Shown piece by piece: positions 30,305 to 38,206 of a stretch of 64,000 nucleotides of DNA (the first letter of the stretch is position 1; every line of letters starts with the position of its first letter). Both the position numbers and the translations under genes were made by a program. A model generated the notes under the pieces. The model was not told the DNA's origin. It ran no database searches and saw only the letters and a list, made by a program, of their open reading frames with translations. Where the stretch lies: assembly GCF_002237445.1 (NCBI RefSeq), contig NZ_CP022527.1, positions 558,001 to 622,000 of the forward strand, in the 5' to 3' direction. This DNA is from Neisseria sp. KEM232 (lineage in GTDB: Bacteria > Pseudomonadota > Gammaproteobacteria > Burkholderiales > Neisseriaceae).

Positions 30305-30747
30305 TGAATACGCCTGATTTGGATCAGTGGGATAAGCTGATTAATATCCTGAACAATCTTTTCAGCATTATCATTTTCGTTACCGGAAATATTATAGGGG
30401 CTTACCTCCAACGGCGACATGCCCGTGAACTTAATGAGGTTACAGAAAAAAACAGGGTAAAAGAGGCAAGAGAAAAAAGCTTATCCGAAATCGAAGATGA
30501 ACTGCAAAACCATTTGCACAGTTTCTGTGAACGGAAAAACATACAGTACATCACATTTTCTGCTAATCGAATCAAAGGCATAATTTCACGGTTTTGCGTC
30601 AATCATGGAATATCCCTTGATGCTATCAATCCTTCATTAATTGATTTTTTTATCACTTCTAGTGACGGAAGATTTGATACCGCCGCCCTTAATATAAAGT
30701 CCATTAAACTTAAAGATGATTTACGCCGCTTGGCTAATCAACGTTAA
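30304..30747 (+). CDS. Membrane-anchored coiled-coil protein
   Basis: A 147-residue protein with one transmembrane helix (LFSIIIFVTGNIIGAYL, residues 19-35), a charged coiled coil (RRHARELNEVTEKNRVKEAREKSLSEIEDELQ...) and a soluble C-terminal domain with FCERKNIQYITFS. No family is recognised. Codon use is more AT-rich than its neighbours, suggesting recent transfer. It is translationally coupled to the DUF4325 gene and is the last gene of the repressor operon, ended by a DUS hairpin. It may be the membrane effector of the module; this is a guess from the position. Confidence 0.55.
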   Translation: MNTPDLDQWDKLINILNNLFSIIIFVTGNIIGAYLQRRHARELNEVTEKNRVKEAREKSLSEIEDELQNHLHSFCERKNIQYITFSANRIKGIISRFCVNHGISLDAINPSLIDFFITSSDGRFDTAALNIKSIKLKDDLRRLANQR

Positions 30748-30781
30748 AAAGGCCGTCTGAAACCTTTTCAGACGGCCTTAT
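30746..30781. terminator. DUS terminator between repressor operon and late genes
   Basis: AGGCCGTCTGAA at 30750-30761 pairs with TTCAGACGGCCT at 30767-30778; convergent transcripts from the repressor operon and gene D meet here. Confidence 0.75.
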
Positions 30782-30807
30782 CATTTCGGCGGCTCCAACA
30801 AAATGAT

Positions 30808-32004
30808 TCATCCGCCCTCCAAGTCCGGCAGTGCCTCCAAATTCAGGCTGCACACATAGCCGCCGCTGTCCAAACGGTGCGAAACCTCCGTTACCAGCCA
30901 TTTTTCGCCGTCGATTTCGGGCTTGAATCCCTTAACGCTGACCGGCGTCTCCGGCGACATATCCGGCCGTCCGGCCGCAAGGCGGATTGAAAACTGGGCC
31001 GCCCCGCGTTGCAGCCGTCTGAATGCCGCCCGCGCTCCGTTCCAAGCCCTTTTCTCGCTGTCGTACAGATGGCGCAGCGTTTTGATTTTCTTGCCCGCCG
31101 TATCGATTTTGCGGCTTTCCGCCGCCTCCTTGCCCGTCGTCCGGCCTGCGGCCTTTTTGCCTGCTTTTTTGCCCTTGCGCGGCGGCTTTTTCCCCGCCTC
31201 CGCCGTCGACTTTTTCTCCGCCTTCAGGTTTTCCGCATTGACGACGACTTCCTTTTTTTGCCCCGTCGCCTTGTCCGTGTAGTACGCGCGGACGGCCTCG
31301 AAAGCGTTGGTGGCCGAATAGGTAAACCGATGCCCGTCGCCCATTCCGCGCACAATCTCCAGCGGCGGTATCGGCTTGCCTGAGGCCGTCTGAGCCTCGC
31401 CCGCAGGCAGGAAAATCAGCAGGCCGTGCTTGACCGTGGCAATGGCGTCGTATTGCTCCGCCAGCCGCGTTAAAAACGCCGCGTCGCTTTCGTTGGTTTG
31501 GTCTATGTGCGGAATATCCGCCAGCTTGTAGGCATCGGAAATGCGGTACGGGTAGCCGTGTTTTTTCGCAATCGCCTCGACAATCTGATACAGCGTCTGC
31601 CCGTGCCAGCTTTTTTCTTCCTGCTGCGCCAGCGTTTCCGCCAAATCCGCCGCCCGCGCCGTGATGCTCAGCATATCCGGCGCGCCCGAAGCGGTGAACT
31701 CGGTAAACAGGTACTCGCCCTTATCGACCAACCCCGTTTCCTTGTAACCCATCTCCAACGTGATTTTGTCGCCGATTTTCGGAATAGCCAGCGAGCCGTC
31801 GTAATCGTTCAGCGTAATCGTCAGCTCGTCGGCTTCAAAACCGCGCTTGTCGGTCATCTCGATACTAATAATCCGGCTCATGGCCTCCGTTCCGAACGGC
31901 TGGCCGTTAATGGTCAGCACCGCCGCAGGGGTCAGATGCCGCCCGCGCGTATCGGTCAGCGTCTTAAATACTTTGACCGCGCCTTGCTTGATTTTGTCCA
32001 GCAT
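30808..32004 (-). CDS. D: Phage late control protein gpD
   Basis: A 398-residue P2 gpD-type protein, the base-plate hub (gp27-like) of contractile tails. Typical segments are ISIEMTDKRGFEADELTITLNDYDG, PKIGDKITLEMGY and HIDQTNESDAAFLTRLAEQYDA. Residues around 255-320 form a Lys/Ala-rich insert (PPRKGKKAGKKAAGRTTGKE) not expected in P2 gpD. It is the last gene of the minus-strand late operon. Confidence 0.88.
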   Translation of the reverse strand: MLDKIKQGAVKVFKTLTDTRGRHLTPAAVLTINGQPFGTEAMSRIISIEMTDKRGFEADELTITLNDYDGSLAIPKIGDKITLEMGYKETGLVDKGEYLFTEFTASGAPDMLSITARAADLAETLAQQEEKSWHGQTLYQIVEAIAKKHGYPYRISDAYKLADIPHIDQTNESDAAFLTRLAEQYDAIATVKHGLLIFLPAGEAQTASGKPIPPLEIVRGMGDGHRFTYSATNAFEAVRAYYTDKATGQKKEVVVNAENLKAEKKSTAEAGKKPPRKGKKAGKKAAGRTTGKEAAESRKIDTAGKKIKTLRHLYDSEKRAWNGARAAFRRLQRGAAQFSIRLAAGRPDMSPETPVSVKGFKPEIDGEKWLVTEVSHRLDSGGYVCSLNLEALPDLEGG

Positions 32005-32463
32005 CTACACCCCCGTCAGATTGCGCACCAAACCCAAGCCCAACAGCAAGGCTTTGCCTTTTGTCCCGATGGGCACGTCCGATACTTTTTTCAGGCTCAG
32101 CGTAAACGCAATCGCCCTTGGCGAGCCGGTATGCTTTAACTCGCTGCGCTTTTCCTGTATGGCCGTGATGACATAACTGCCCAACACTTCGCCGCTGCCC
32201 GTAATCAGCGGGTAGGGCCGCCCCGTACCCGCCATCTTATGCAGCATGGCAATCGGAAACAGCCCGCCCGTAACTTCAGGGCGCAGCTCTGCCTCAATGG
32301 TAATCTCTTCCGGGTCTTCGCCCGTGTATTGGGACGGCGGCATCCCGCCGACGACCTGCTGATGCGGATGCCGCCAACTGCTCGACCGGCTCATGGTCTG
32401 AAACGGCACCGTTTTCACGGTAAATACAAAAAATCCTAATGCTGCCAGTAAAATCATAGTCAA
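32005..32463 (-). CDS. U: Tail protein gpU
   Basis: A 152-residue gpU-type tail terminator/completion protein: FFVFTVKTVPFQTMSRSSSWRHPHQ and GGMPPSQYTGEDPEEITIEAEL are the family signature. It overlaps the tape-measure gene by 4 nt and abuts gene D, as in P2. Confidence 0.9.
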   Translation of the reverse strand: MTMILLAALGFFVFTVKTVPFQTMSRSSSWRHPHQQVVGGMPPSQYTGEDPEEITIEAELRPEVTGGLFPIAMLHKMAGTGRPYPLITGSGEVLGSYVITAIQEKRSELKHTGSPRAIAFTLSLKKVSDVPIGTKGKALLLGLGLVRNLTGV

Positions 32464-35255
32464 TCCCTATCACGATAGCTGCTGTTTGCGCGGCGGCGTT
32501 TGTCGGCATCGCGCTCGTCCAAAATACGGCGGATTTGCTCGACGATTCCCGCCTCGCTCATGCCCGGCGCGGCATGTACATGGATGGTAATCGTATCGCC
32601 GCCGAACGACGCGCCGGCGGCCGCAAACCCGCCGCGCCGGACGGCCTGCACGCCCGCATTTCGCGGCGCACTGCCGCCGCTCGGCACTCCGACCTTTTCC
32701 GCCAACCGCGCCAACAGCCCCGCACCGCCGCGACGGATTGCCTCCACCGCCCGCCAGCCGCCGAACTTAGCCACGTCCCGCTGCGAAAAGACAACTTCGC
32801 CGCGATGCACGATGCCCGCCGCTTCGTTCACACCGCCCGCGCCGGTATATCCGCCGACGGAAAACCCTTTGCCGTCAAAAACACGGCCCAGACTGCGAAA
32901 CGGCGCATTGATTCTTTCGGTGATGTTCAGGCCGCTGAACGCCTCTTTTAGTTGCCGCGCCTTGGCAATCAGCCTGTCGAAGTTGGCAATCAGCGAGGCC
33001 ACCATACCGACAGGCCCGGCCAGTGCGGCCACAATCGGGTTATCACGAAATAGCTGCTTAAACCACTCCCAGCCCGCCGTCAGCGTAGCTTTGAGCCGCT
33101 CCCAGTTTTGGATCAGCAGCGCAATCATCCCGACAGGCCCGGTCAGCACATACAGTATCGGGTTTTCGCGGAAGGCGTTTTTAATCCACTCCCAGCCCGC
33201 CGACAGCGAGGCCGTCAGACTGCTCCAGTTGTTGACCAGCAGCCGCGCCGCCCCGACGATGGGAAAAATAAAGTTAAGCACCGGATTGTCGGCAAAGGTT
33301 TGGTCTATCCATTGCCACCCCTGAATCAAAGCGGCTTTAACCTCATCCCAATAGATATAAAGCGCGGCCAACGCGGCAACGGCGAGAATCGCCCAGCCAA
33401 AAGGGTTAGTCACAAGGAATACGGCGGCTTTTGCGCCAAAAGAGAGCAGGGCAGCCCCCAGACGGCCGAGAAATCCCGCCGCCGACGAAAGGAGCGGGAT
33501 AAACCGCATCACGGCCGCGCCCATACCGCCAAACCCAAACCGTATCATAGCCATCGGCAGCAAGAAGGTGGACATCGCCACCAGCAGCGTACCCAACACA
33601 GCCAGCAACACCGTAACCGCCACCGCAGTCTTGGCAAGTGCCGCCGCTGCCTGCGGATGTTTGGCCACCCACTGGTCAAACTTGTCCAGCAGCCCGCCGA
33701 CTAAATTCATCCCCCACTCGATGCTGTCAAACAGATGCCGTCCGACGCCCGTTTCGGTATTGAAAAGCCTATTTTTAAACATCTGCCACTTTGAACTCAT
33801 AGCCTCTACGCGGATGGAGAACTCGGCATCCAAACTCCCTAACGCATCTTTTGACGTAGCCAGTTTGATTTGTTCGCCCCACAGTTCCGTATTGGAAATC
33901 AACTGCGCAAAAACGCGGTTAAACTCGCCGCCCGCCAAGTCCTTCAAAACGCCCGCCTGCTGCTCCTTCGGCAGTTTTTTCACGGCCGCGACTATTTTCT
34001 CCAACGTGCCCTGTGCGTCCTCGACAATACCCTTTTGCACGGCTTTTGCGTCCAGCCCGATTGCCGCCAACCCCTCGCGCACCGGCTTCATATCCGGCGC
34101 GGTACCTAGCCGCGTCATCAATGTTCCGACGGCACGCGCGGCGGTTTCCGACTCCACCCCGGTCGAAATCAACGCAGAACCGAGTGCGGCCACATGCTTC
34201 TCGTTCATCTTCGCCAGCCCCATACTGCCCGACACGCGATTCATGTAGTCGATTAGCTGGTCTCCCGACACCAATGCGTTGTCGTCAAGGTAATTGATGA
34301 CGTTGGTCAGCTCGATGGCCTCTTGTTTCGACAATTTAAAGTTTTCGCGGATGCGCCCTAAGTTTTCGGTCAGTTTTTCATAATCGTCCGACTGAAACGC
34401 ATTTGACGCTTTCACGGCCTCAAGGACAAACTCCCGCAGCTCTTCCCGCGTCCGCCCCATCTTCGCGCCGAGTTCGTACATTTTCATTAGTTCGAGCGTA
34501 CTCATCGGCACTTCGCGGCTTAGCCCCTGAATTTCCGCCCGCATCTCGGCTATTGCCTTTTTATTCAGGCTGCCGTCGGCATTTTTCAACCCCGACACCT
34601 GACGCACCACGCCCAGCATCGCATCTTCTTCGCTCATCGCGCCAACCGCCGCATGTTGCAGCGGGCGACCAATCGAATATGCCTGGGCCATCGCACCGAA
34701 TCCGGCATTTCGCAGCGTTGCCGACCTGTCACGGGCACGGTCTATGCTTTTTTGCGCATGGGCTAATTTGTCTAATGCCATCCGCTGCCGCTCCACAGCC
34801 GTCGTCGCATCTTTATGCCGCTGCGCCAAGGCTTCTTGCGCCTGCTTCAGATTGCGCGTAGACACGCCCGCTGCCTTCATCGTATTCCCCAGCTTCGACA
34901 ACTCGCCCCGTTGTTTGTCGTGCATGGCGGACAGCTTGCGGCCTTCCGCCGCCAGCCTTTCCAACTCCGCAGCCTGCTTGCGCGTCGGTGCACCCGTCTT
35001 TTCGATTTCGGCCGCCAACACCTTCTGCGCCTGCCTATTTTTTAGCACGGCCTCACCTAACCGCTTATATTCTTCTATTGCCGGGCTGAATCTCTCCAAC
35101 GCCTTTTGCGCCTTTTCTGTCTTCCGCAGCGCATCGGTTTGCCTCGACAATTCGGCAGACAACGTCTGACTACTGCGGCGCAGCTTCTCAAAACCCTTGC
35201 TTGCTTTGTCGCTCGCAGTCATAATGACGTTTATCACTAAATCTTTTTTTGCCAT
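32460..35255 (-). CDS. T: Tail tape-measure protein gpT
   Basis: A 931-residue tape-measure protein. The N-terminus is a long coiled coil (to about residue 190), then SEEDAMLGVVRQVSGLKNADG marks the conserved tape-measure core (about 205-520). Hydrophobic helices follow near residues 540-620. Three imperfect repeats of about 40 residues contain W-(S/E)-x-L-(T/K)-A-(S/T)-L-(S/T)-A-G-W-E-W and DNPI or ENPI. It sets the tail length. Start ATG at 35253-35255. Confidence 0.92.
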   Translation of the reverse strand: MAKKDLVINVIMTASDKASKGFEKLRRSSQTLSAELSRQTDALRKTEKAQKALERFSPAIEEYKRLGEAVLKNRQAQKVLAAEIEKTGAPTRKQAAELERLAAEGRKLSAMHDKQRGELSKLGNTMKAAGVSTRNLKQAQEALAQRHKDATTAVERQRMALDKLAHAQKSIDRARDRSATLRNAGFGAMAQAYSIGRPLQHAAVGAMSEEDAMLGVVRQVSGLKNADGSLNKKAIAEMRAEIQGLSREVPMSTLELMKMYELGAKMGRTREELREFVLEAVKASNAFQSDDYEKLTENLGRIRENFKLSKQEAIELTNVINYLDDNALVSGDQLIDYMNRVSGSMGLAKMNEKHVAALGSALISTGVESETAARAVGTLMTRLGTAPDMKPVREGLAAIGLDAKAVQKGIVEDAQGTLEKIVAAVKKLPKEQQAGVLKDLAGGEFNRVFAQLISNTELWGEQIKLATSKDALGSLDAEFSIRVEAMSSKWQMFKNRLFNTETGVGRHLFDSIEWGMNLVGGLLDKFDQWVAKHPQAAAALAKTAVAVTVLLAVLGTLLVAMSTFLLPMAMIRFGFGGMGAAVMRFIPLLSSAAGFLGRLGAALLSFGAKAAVFLVTNPFGWAILAVAALAALYIYWDEVKAALIQGWQWIDQTFADNPVLNFIFPIVGAARLLVNNWSSLTASLSAGWEWIKNAFRENPILYVLTGPVGMIALLIQNWERLKATLTAGWEWFKQLFRDNPIVAALAGPVGMVASLIANFDRLIAKARQLKEAFSGLNITERINAPFRSLGRVFDGKGFSVGGYTGAGGVNEAAGIVHRGEVVFSQRDVAKFGGWRAVEAIRRGGAGLLARLAEKVGVPSGGSAPRNAGVQAVRRGGFAAAGASFGGDTITIHVHAAPGMSEAGIVEQIRRILDERDADKRRRANSSYRDRD

Positions 35256-35285
35256 CCTTTTAATCCTTTACACACGGGAGCGGCC

Positions 35286-35432
35286 ATGAATAAAACCTAC
35301 ACAAACGGCTTCGGCCTCTACGAAATATTCGCCATCTTCTACGGCCTGCTTAGTGCATTTGCCGTTTTCTTAATCTCCCTCGCTATTTTGGCAGTCGGCG
35401 GCATCGTAATCTTATCCCTCCTATTTGCCTGA
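35286..35432 (+). CDS. Small membrane protein on the plus strand (moron-type)
   Basis: A 48-residue frame, MNKTYTNGFGLYEIFAIFYG and then a strongly hydrophobic helix (VFLISLAILAVGGIVILSLL). It is opposite to all surrounding late genes, follows GGGAG at five bases, and is ended by its own DUS terminator (35450-35495). This arrangement fits an extra gene inserted between T and E'. Only length and composition support it; no homologue is recognised and no strong promoter was found. Confidence 0.5.
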   Translation: MNKTYTNGFGLYEIFAIFYGLLSAFAVFLISLAILAVGGIVILSLLFA

Positions 35433-35449
35433 TTGCCCGAACAATTTAA

Positions 35450-35500
35450 AGGCCGTCTGAAACACCGCGCATTGCGGCAACGTTTCAGACGGCCTGTTTT
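35450..35500. terminator. DUS terminator between the moron-type gene and gene E'
   Basis: AGGCCGTCTGAA at 35450-35461 and TTCAGACGGCCT at 35484-35495; the loop carries a second short stem (CCGC/GCGG). Confidence 0.65.
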
Positions 35501-35808
35501 TATTCCTCTTCGGGCTTGCTGCTTTCAACCAGCTCGATTGCCTTGTCGGTATACCTCAGCAAATCCGGCAGCCTGTAACCGCCGTATCCGGCCGTACCGC
35601 CGCCGAATACGGCCGCGCATTGCACCATGCAATCCGTCACGTTATTAAAAAAACGCAGCTCACTGTCGGCAGCGGCCTGCCACATATCCGGGCAGGCGGC
35701 AATTATTGCGCCGAAGTCGTCTGCTCGGATTCGGACGCCGCAAGGTAGCCCAATTCCTGCAATGCTTCCCGCATCTCCGCTTTCGCCTTCGGCGGCGCGG
35801 AAAAAAAA
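35500..35808 (-). CDS. Tail assembly chaperone extension E' (made by -1 frameshift)
   Basis: The frame is open from the slippery site at 35801-35808 to the stop at 35500 without interruption. Its C-terminal part reads MWQAAADSELRFFNNVTDCM and ends YTDKAIELVESSKPEEE. Codon register shows it is exactly -1 relative to gene E. In P2 the longer E+E' product is made by -1 frameshifting; the same is inferred here. The ATG at 35685 could also start a separate 61-residue product, but it has no good ribosome-binding site. Confidence 0.7.
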   Translation of the reverse strand, partial: FFFRAAEGESGDAGSIAGIGLPCGVRIRADDFGAIIAACPDMWQAAADSELRFFNNVTDCMVQCAAVFGGGTAGYGGYRLPDLLRYTDKAIELVESSKPEEE

Positions 35809-36056
35809 TCCAAAGCAGTATTTAAAACCTGCGCGTCAGACAGGCTCAATTTGCCGTATTGGAGACGTGTCAGCGGCGGTGTGGCGATGCGCGCCAAGAT
35901 TTTTTGCACGGAATCGGTATGCTTGATTTTAACCAAATCCTGCCCCAATCCGTCCATGTCCTTAGCCAGCGGCTCGCGCAAGGTGTACTTGTCGCCGTTT
36001 GAGAGGCCGACGGTCAATGTGCCGTCCTCATTGATTCTGATGGTCTGCTCGTTCAT
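35703..36056 (-). CDS. E: Tail assembly chaperone gpE
   Basis: A 117-residue P2/Mu-type tail protein E: MNEQTIRINEDGTLTVGLSNGDKYTLREPLAKDM and KLSLSDAQVLNTALDFF. The codons for Asp-Phe-Phe form the heptamer T TTT TTT, a classic -1 slippery site, leading into E'. The gene lies between FII and T, as in P2. Confidence 0.85.
   Translation of the reverse strand: MNEQTIRINEDGTLTVGLSNGDKYTLREPLAKDMDGLGQDLVKIKHTDSVQKILARIATPPLTRLQYGKLSLSDAQVLNTALDFFSAPPKAKAEMREALQELGYLAASESEQTTSAQ
35801..35808 (-). promoter_or_regulatory. Programmed -1 frameshift site (E to E')
   Basis: On the minus strand GAT TTT TTT TCC contains eight T; T TTT TTT in the gene E register matches the X XXY YYZ slippery rule. The downstream -1 frame stays open for about 100 codons. 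Confidence 0.75.
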
Positions 36057-36079
36057 GGCAATTCCTTATTTCCCAAATA

Positions 36080-36586
36080 TTAAATACCCAATGCCGCGCG
36101 CAATCCTTCGCGCTCGTCTTTGCCGCCGAATGCGGCCTTGTTTCCAATCACATCGATTTCCACAATCGGCTCGCCGTCCAGCGTCTCTTTCCAGTAGACA
36201 AGCGCAATTTTAAATTTATGCTCGCCGCCTTCGCCCTGTTTGTCGCTGCCCGGGTCGGCTTCGATGATGCGGCCCCGCGCCTCGCCGCGCAAAACCCGAT
36301 ATTCTTGGCCGTCCTCTTCCTGCAATGCGCCCTGATAGCGGATCAGTTTGCCCGAAATGCTGGACGACATTGATTTCAGCATATCGGCATCATAGCCCTT
36401 ACTGGTAATCTCCAATTCCAGCTTTTCAAACCCGTGGACAACGGTCATTTCCGTCATCGCGCCGCCCGGCGTGTAGTCTTCCGTTTTGCGCGTGATTTTG
36501 GGGCGGGTAATATCAACGGTTACGCCGTACTGGTTTTCGCCGTCCACAAAGGCATTAAAGCCTTTCAATACCTTAGGCATTTTCAT
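36080..36586 (-). CDS. FII: Major tail tube protein gpFII
   Basis: A 168-residue tail-tube protein of the P2 FII family: MKMPKVLKGFNAFVDGENQYG, a central GGAMTEMTVVHGFEKLELEITSKGYD, and ALVYWKETLDGEPIVEIDVIGN. It lies next to the sheath gene FI. Confidence 0.92.
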   Translation of the reverse strand: MKMPKVLKGFNAFVDGENQYGVTVDITRPKITRKTEDYTPGGAMTEMTVVHGFEKLELEITSKGYDADMLKSMSSSISGKLIRYQGALQEEDGQEYRVLRGEARGRIIEADPGSDKQGEGGEHKFKIALVYWKETLDGEPIVEIDVIGNKAAFGGKDEREGLRAALGI

Positions 36587-36632
36587 GTTTTTTGACTCCT
36601 TTGCCGTCCGAATATTTCAGACGGCCTTTTGT

Positions 36633-37829
36633 TTAAACGGTTGTCGGTCTCAGCGTGTTGGCAAAGCTGATTGTTTTCTCAACCAAATTAACGAAGAACG
36701 TATCGGTATTGTGCTGCTCGATCAGCAGATTTTCCAGCGGCGGCACATACGTCCATTCGTAGCTGACCGGAAACTGACCCGATGCGACTGCCGTTTCAGT
36801 TACTTTTGCGCGGTCGAGATAAACACGCGCACCCAAAATGCGGCCTTGCGCGACAAATTCGGCCAGCTTGGCGTTAATACCCATCAAAATATCTTCGATT
36901 AGGCTCGGGTGCATGGGCTTGTCAATCGCCCACAAGAAACCGCCTGCAATCGTTTCCTGAATGATTTGCGCGCTTCGCACGGCCACCTCGAAAGCCATCA
37001 TCGGGTCGGCCGAACAGGTGCGGTTACCCCATACGCGGAATCCTTTTTCGCGCACCAGTGTCGAAACGTCGGCATTATTCAGCGTGTTGGCCTCGCAGTT
37101 GGCATCCAAAATATCGAAACTGCGCGCAAATTTAAGCCCGCTTACGCCGTTGATTTCGGTATTTGAAATCGACTTGTGCCAGCCGATTTGCGCATCCAGT
37201 TTGGCGCGCGCGCCCAATACGCGGGCAATCGTGGCTGCCGTGTCGTTTTTACCGCTGGCCGCATCAAAAGCCATAAACTCGTTATCAATCAGCATCACTT
37301 CGCGCTGGCCGAAATTGTTTTTATAGCTCTTAACCTCGGAAATATCCGCCGCGCCGCCCGCCGAAGCGTAAACAAAAGCGCGGGTAGCTTGGGCAATGCC
37401 CGCCAACTCGGTAACAACATCTTGGCTGTCCAGTTCCGGCACGCCTAAAATCTTAGGCACAAATCCGGTTGCCGCTTTGGAGCGGGCAAGGGCTTTCAGG
37501 CCGGTATAAACCCCGCCTTCGGCCGTACCGATGACGTTCGCCTTTTGCTGGTCGGCATTTTTATCGGCAGCCACCCGGACGACGACGATTTGCGCGTCGG
37601 CCTGATCCACAATCGCATCCAACGATTTAGCCAACGTACCCTTGCTGCCTGCCTTGCCCAAAGCCTGATAGGCCGAGGCGTGGAAAACGGGTGTATTGAG
37701 CGGAAACGCTTTTGCGTCCGCATCCTCGCCGGTGCAAACCATGCCGATGATGGCGGTCGAAATATCCGAAATAGGGCGAATGCCCTCCGTGTACTCTTTT
37801 GCTGTGATGCCGTGGTGTCTTTGGCTCAT
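36633..37829 (-). CDS. FI: Major tail sheath protein gpFI
   Basis: A 398-residue contractile sheath protein: an N-terminal HGITAKEYTEGIRPISDISTAIIGMVCTGE, the central domain with VMLIDNEFMAFD, and the conserved C-terminal region GFRVWGNRTCSADPMMAFEVAVRSAQIIQETI and GARVYLDRAKVTETAVASGQF. The start at 37827-37829 (MSQRHHG) matches the family. A DUS copy separates it from FII. Confidence 0.93.
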   Translation of the reverse strand: MSQRHHGITAKEYTEGIRPISDISTAIIGMVCTGEDADAKAFPLNTPVFHASAYQALGKAGSKGTLAKSLDAIVDQADAQIVVVRVAADKNADQQKANVIGTAEGGVYTGLKALARSKAATGFVPKILGVPELDSQDVVTELAGIAQATRAFVYASAGGAADISEVKSYKNNFGQREVMLIDNEFMAFDAASGKNDTAATIARVLGARAKLDAQIGWHKSISNTEINGVSGLKFARSFDILDANCEANTLNNADVSTLVREKGFRVWGNRTCSADPMMAFEVAVRSAQIIQETIAGGFLWAIDKPMHPSLIEDILMGINAKLAEFVAQGRILGARVYLDRAKVTETAVASGQFPVSYEWTYVPPLENLLIEQHNTDTFFVNLVEKTISFANTLRPTTV

Positions 37830-37924
37830 ATTTTTTCCTATGTGTGTCCGCAACTTGTGATTTATCAGACGCCCAATATGCGCGATTTCGCCCAAACTGG
37901 ACAGCCCCTATGCTTTTTGCGGCG

Positions 37925-38206
37925 TTATTTACAACCGACAGCCGCCCGCCTGTCCTCATTAGGCGGAAAGTGCCGCCGACTGCTCTCTTTTGCATATGCG
38001 CCCCGGCAATGGTTTTTCTGCCACCAAAACAGTTTGTTGATTAACCAAACGACGCGCCGCCAACCTGCGCGGCCATCCAGCACGCCGAGCCGGTAGGCGC
38101 GGGCGGAAAACGTCTCGTCCGGCCAGCCGCCCAGCACGGCGTTAATCAGTTGGTCGGCGGCAATACAGACAGATTTGGCGTAAGCGGCTACTTTCAAATT
38201 CCCCAT
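37925..38206 (-). CDS. Conserved small phage protein next to the tail fibre gene
   Basis: A 93-residue protein with AADQLINAVLGGWPDETFSARAYRLGV and GWRRVVWLINKLFWWQKNHC. This pattern recurs in tail regions of many prophages, where it is often mis-annotated. Function unknown; its start touches the end of the tail-fibre gene, and a role in fibre assembly or host lysis is only a guess. Confidence 0.6.
   Translation of the reverse strand: MGNLKVAAYAKSVCIAADQLINAVLGGWPDETFSARAYRLGVLDGRAGWRRVVWLINKLFWWQKNHCRGAYAKESSRRHFPPNEDRRAAVGCK

Noticed and set aside
35500..35685. Independent 61-residue gene E'
   Set aside because: No ribosome-binding site at the ATG, and the -1 slippery site gives a better explanation.
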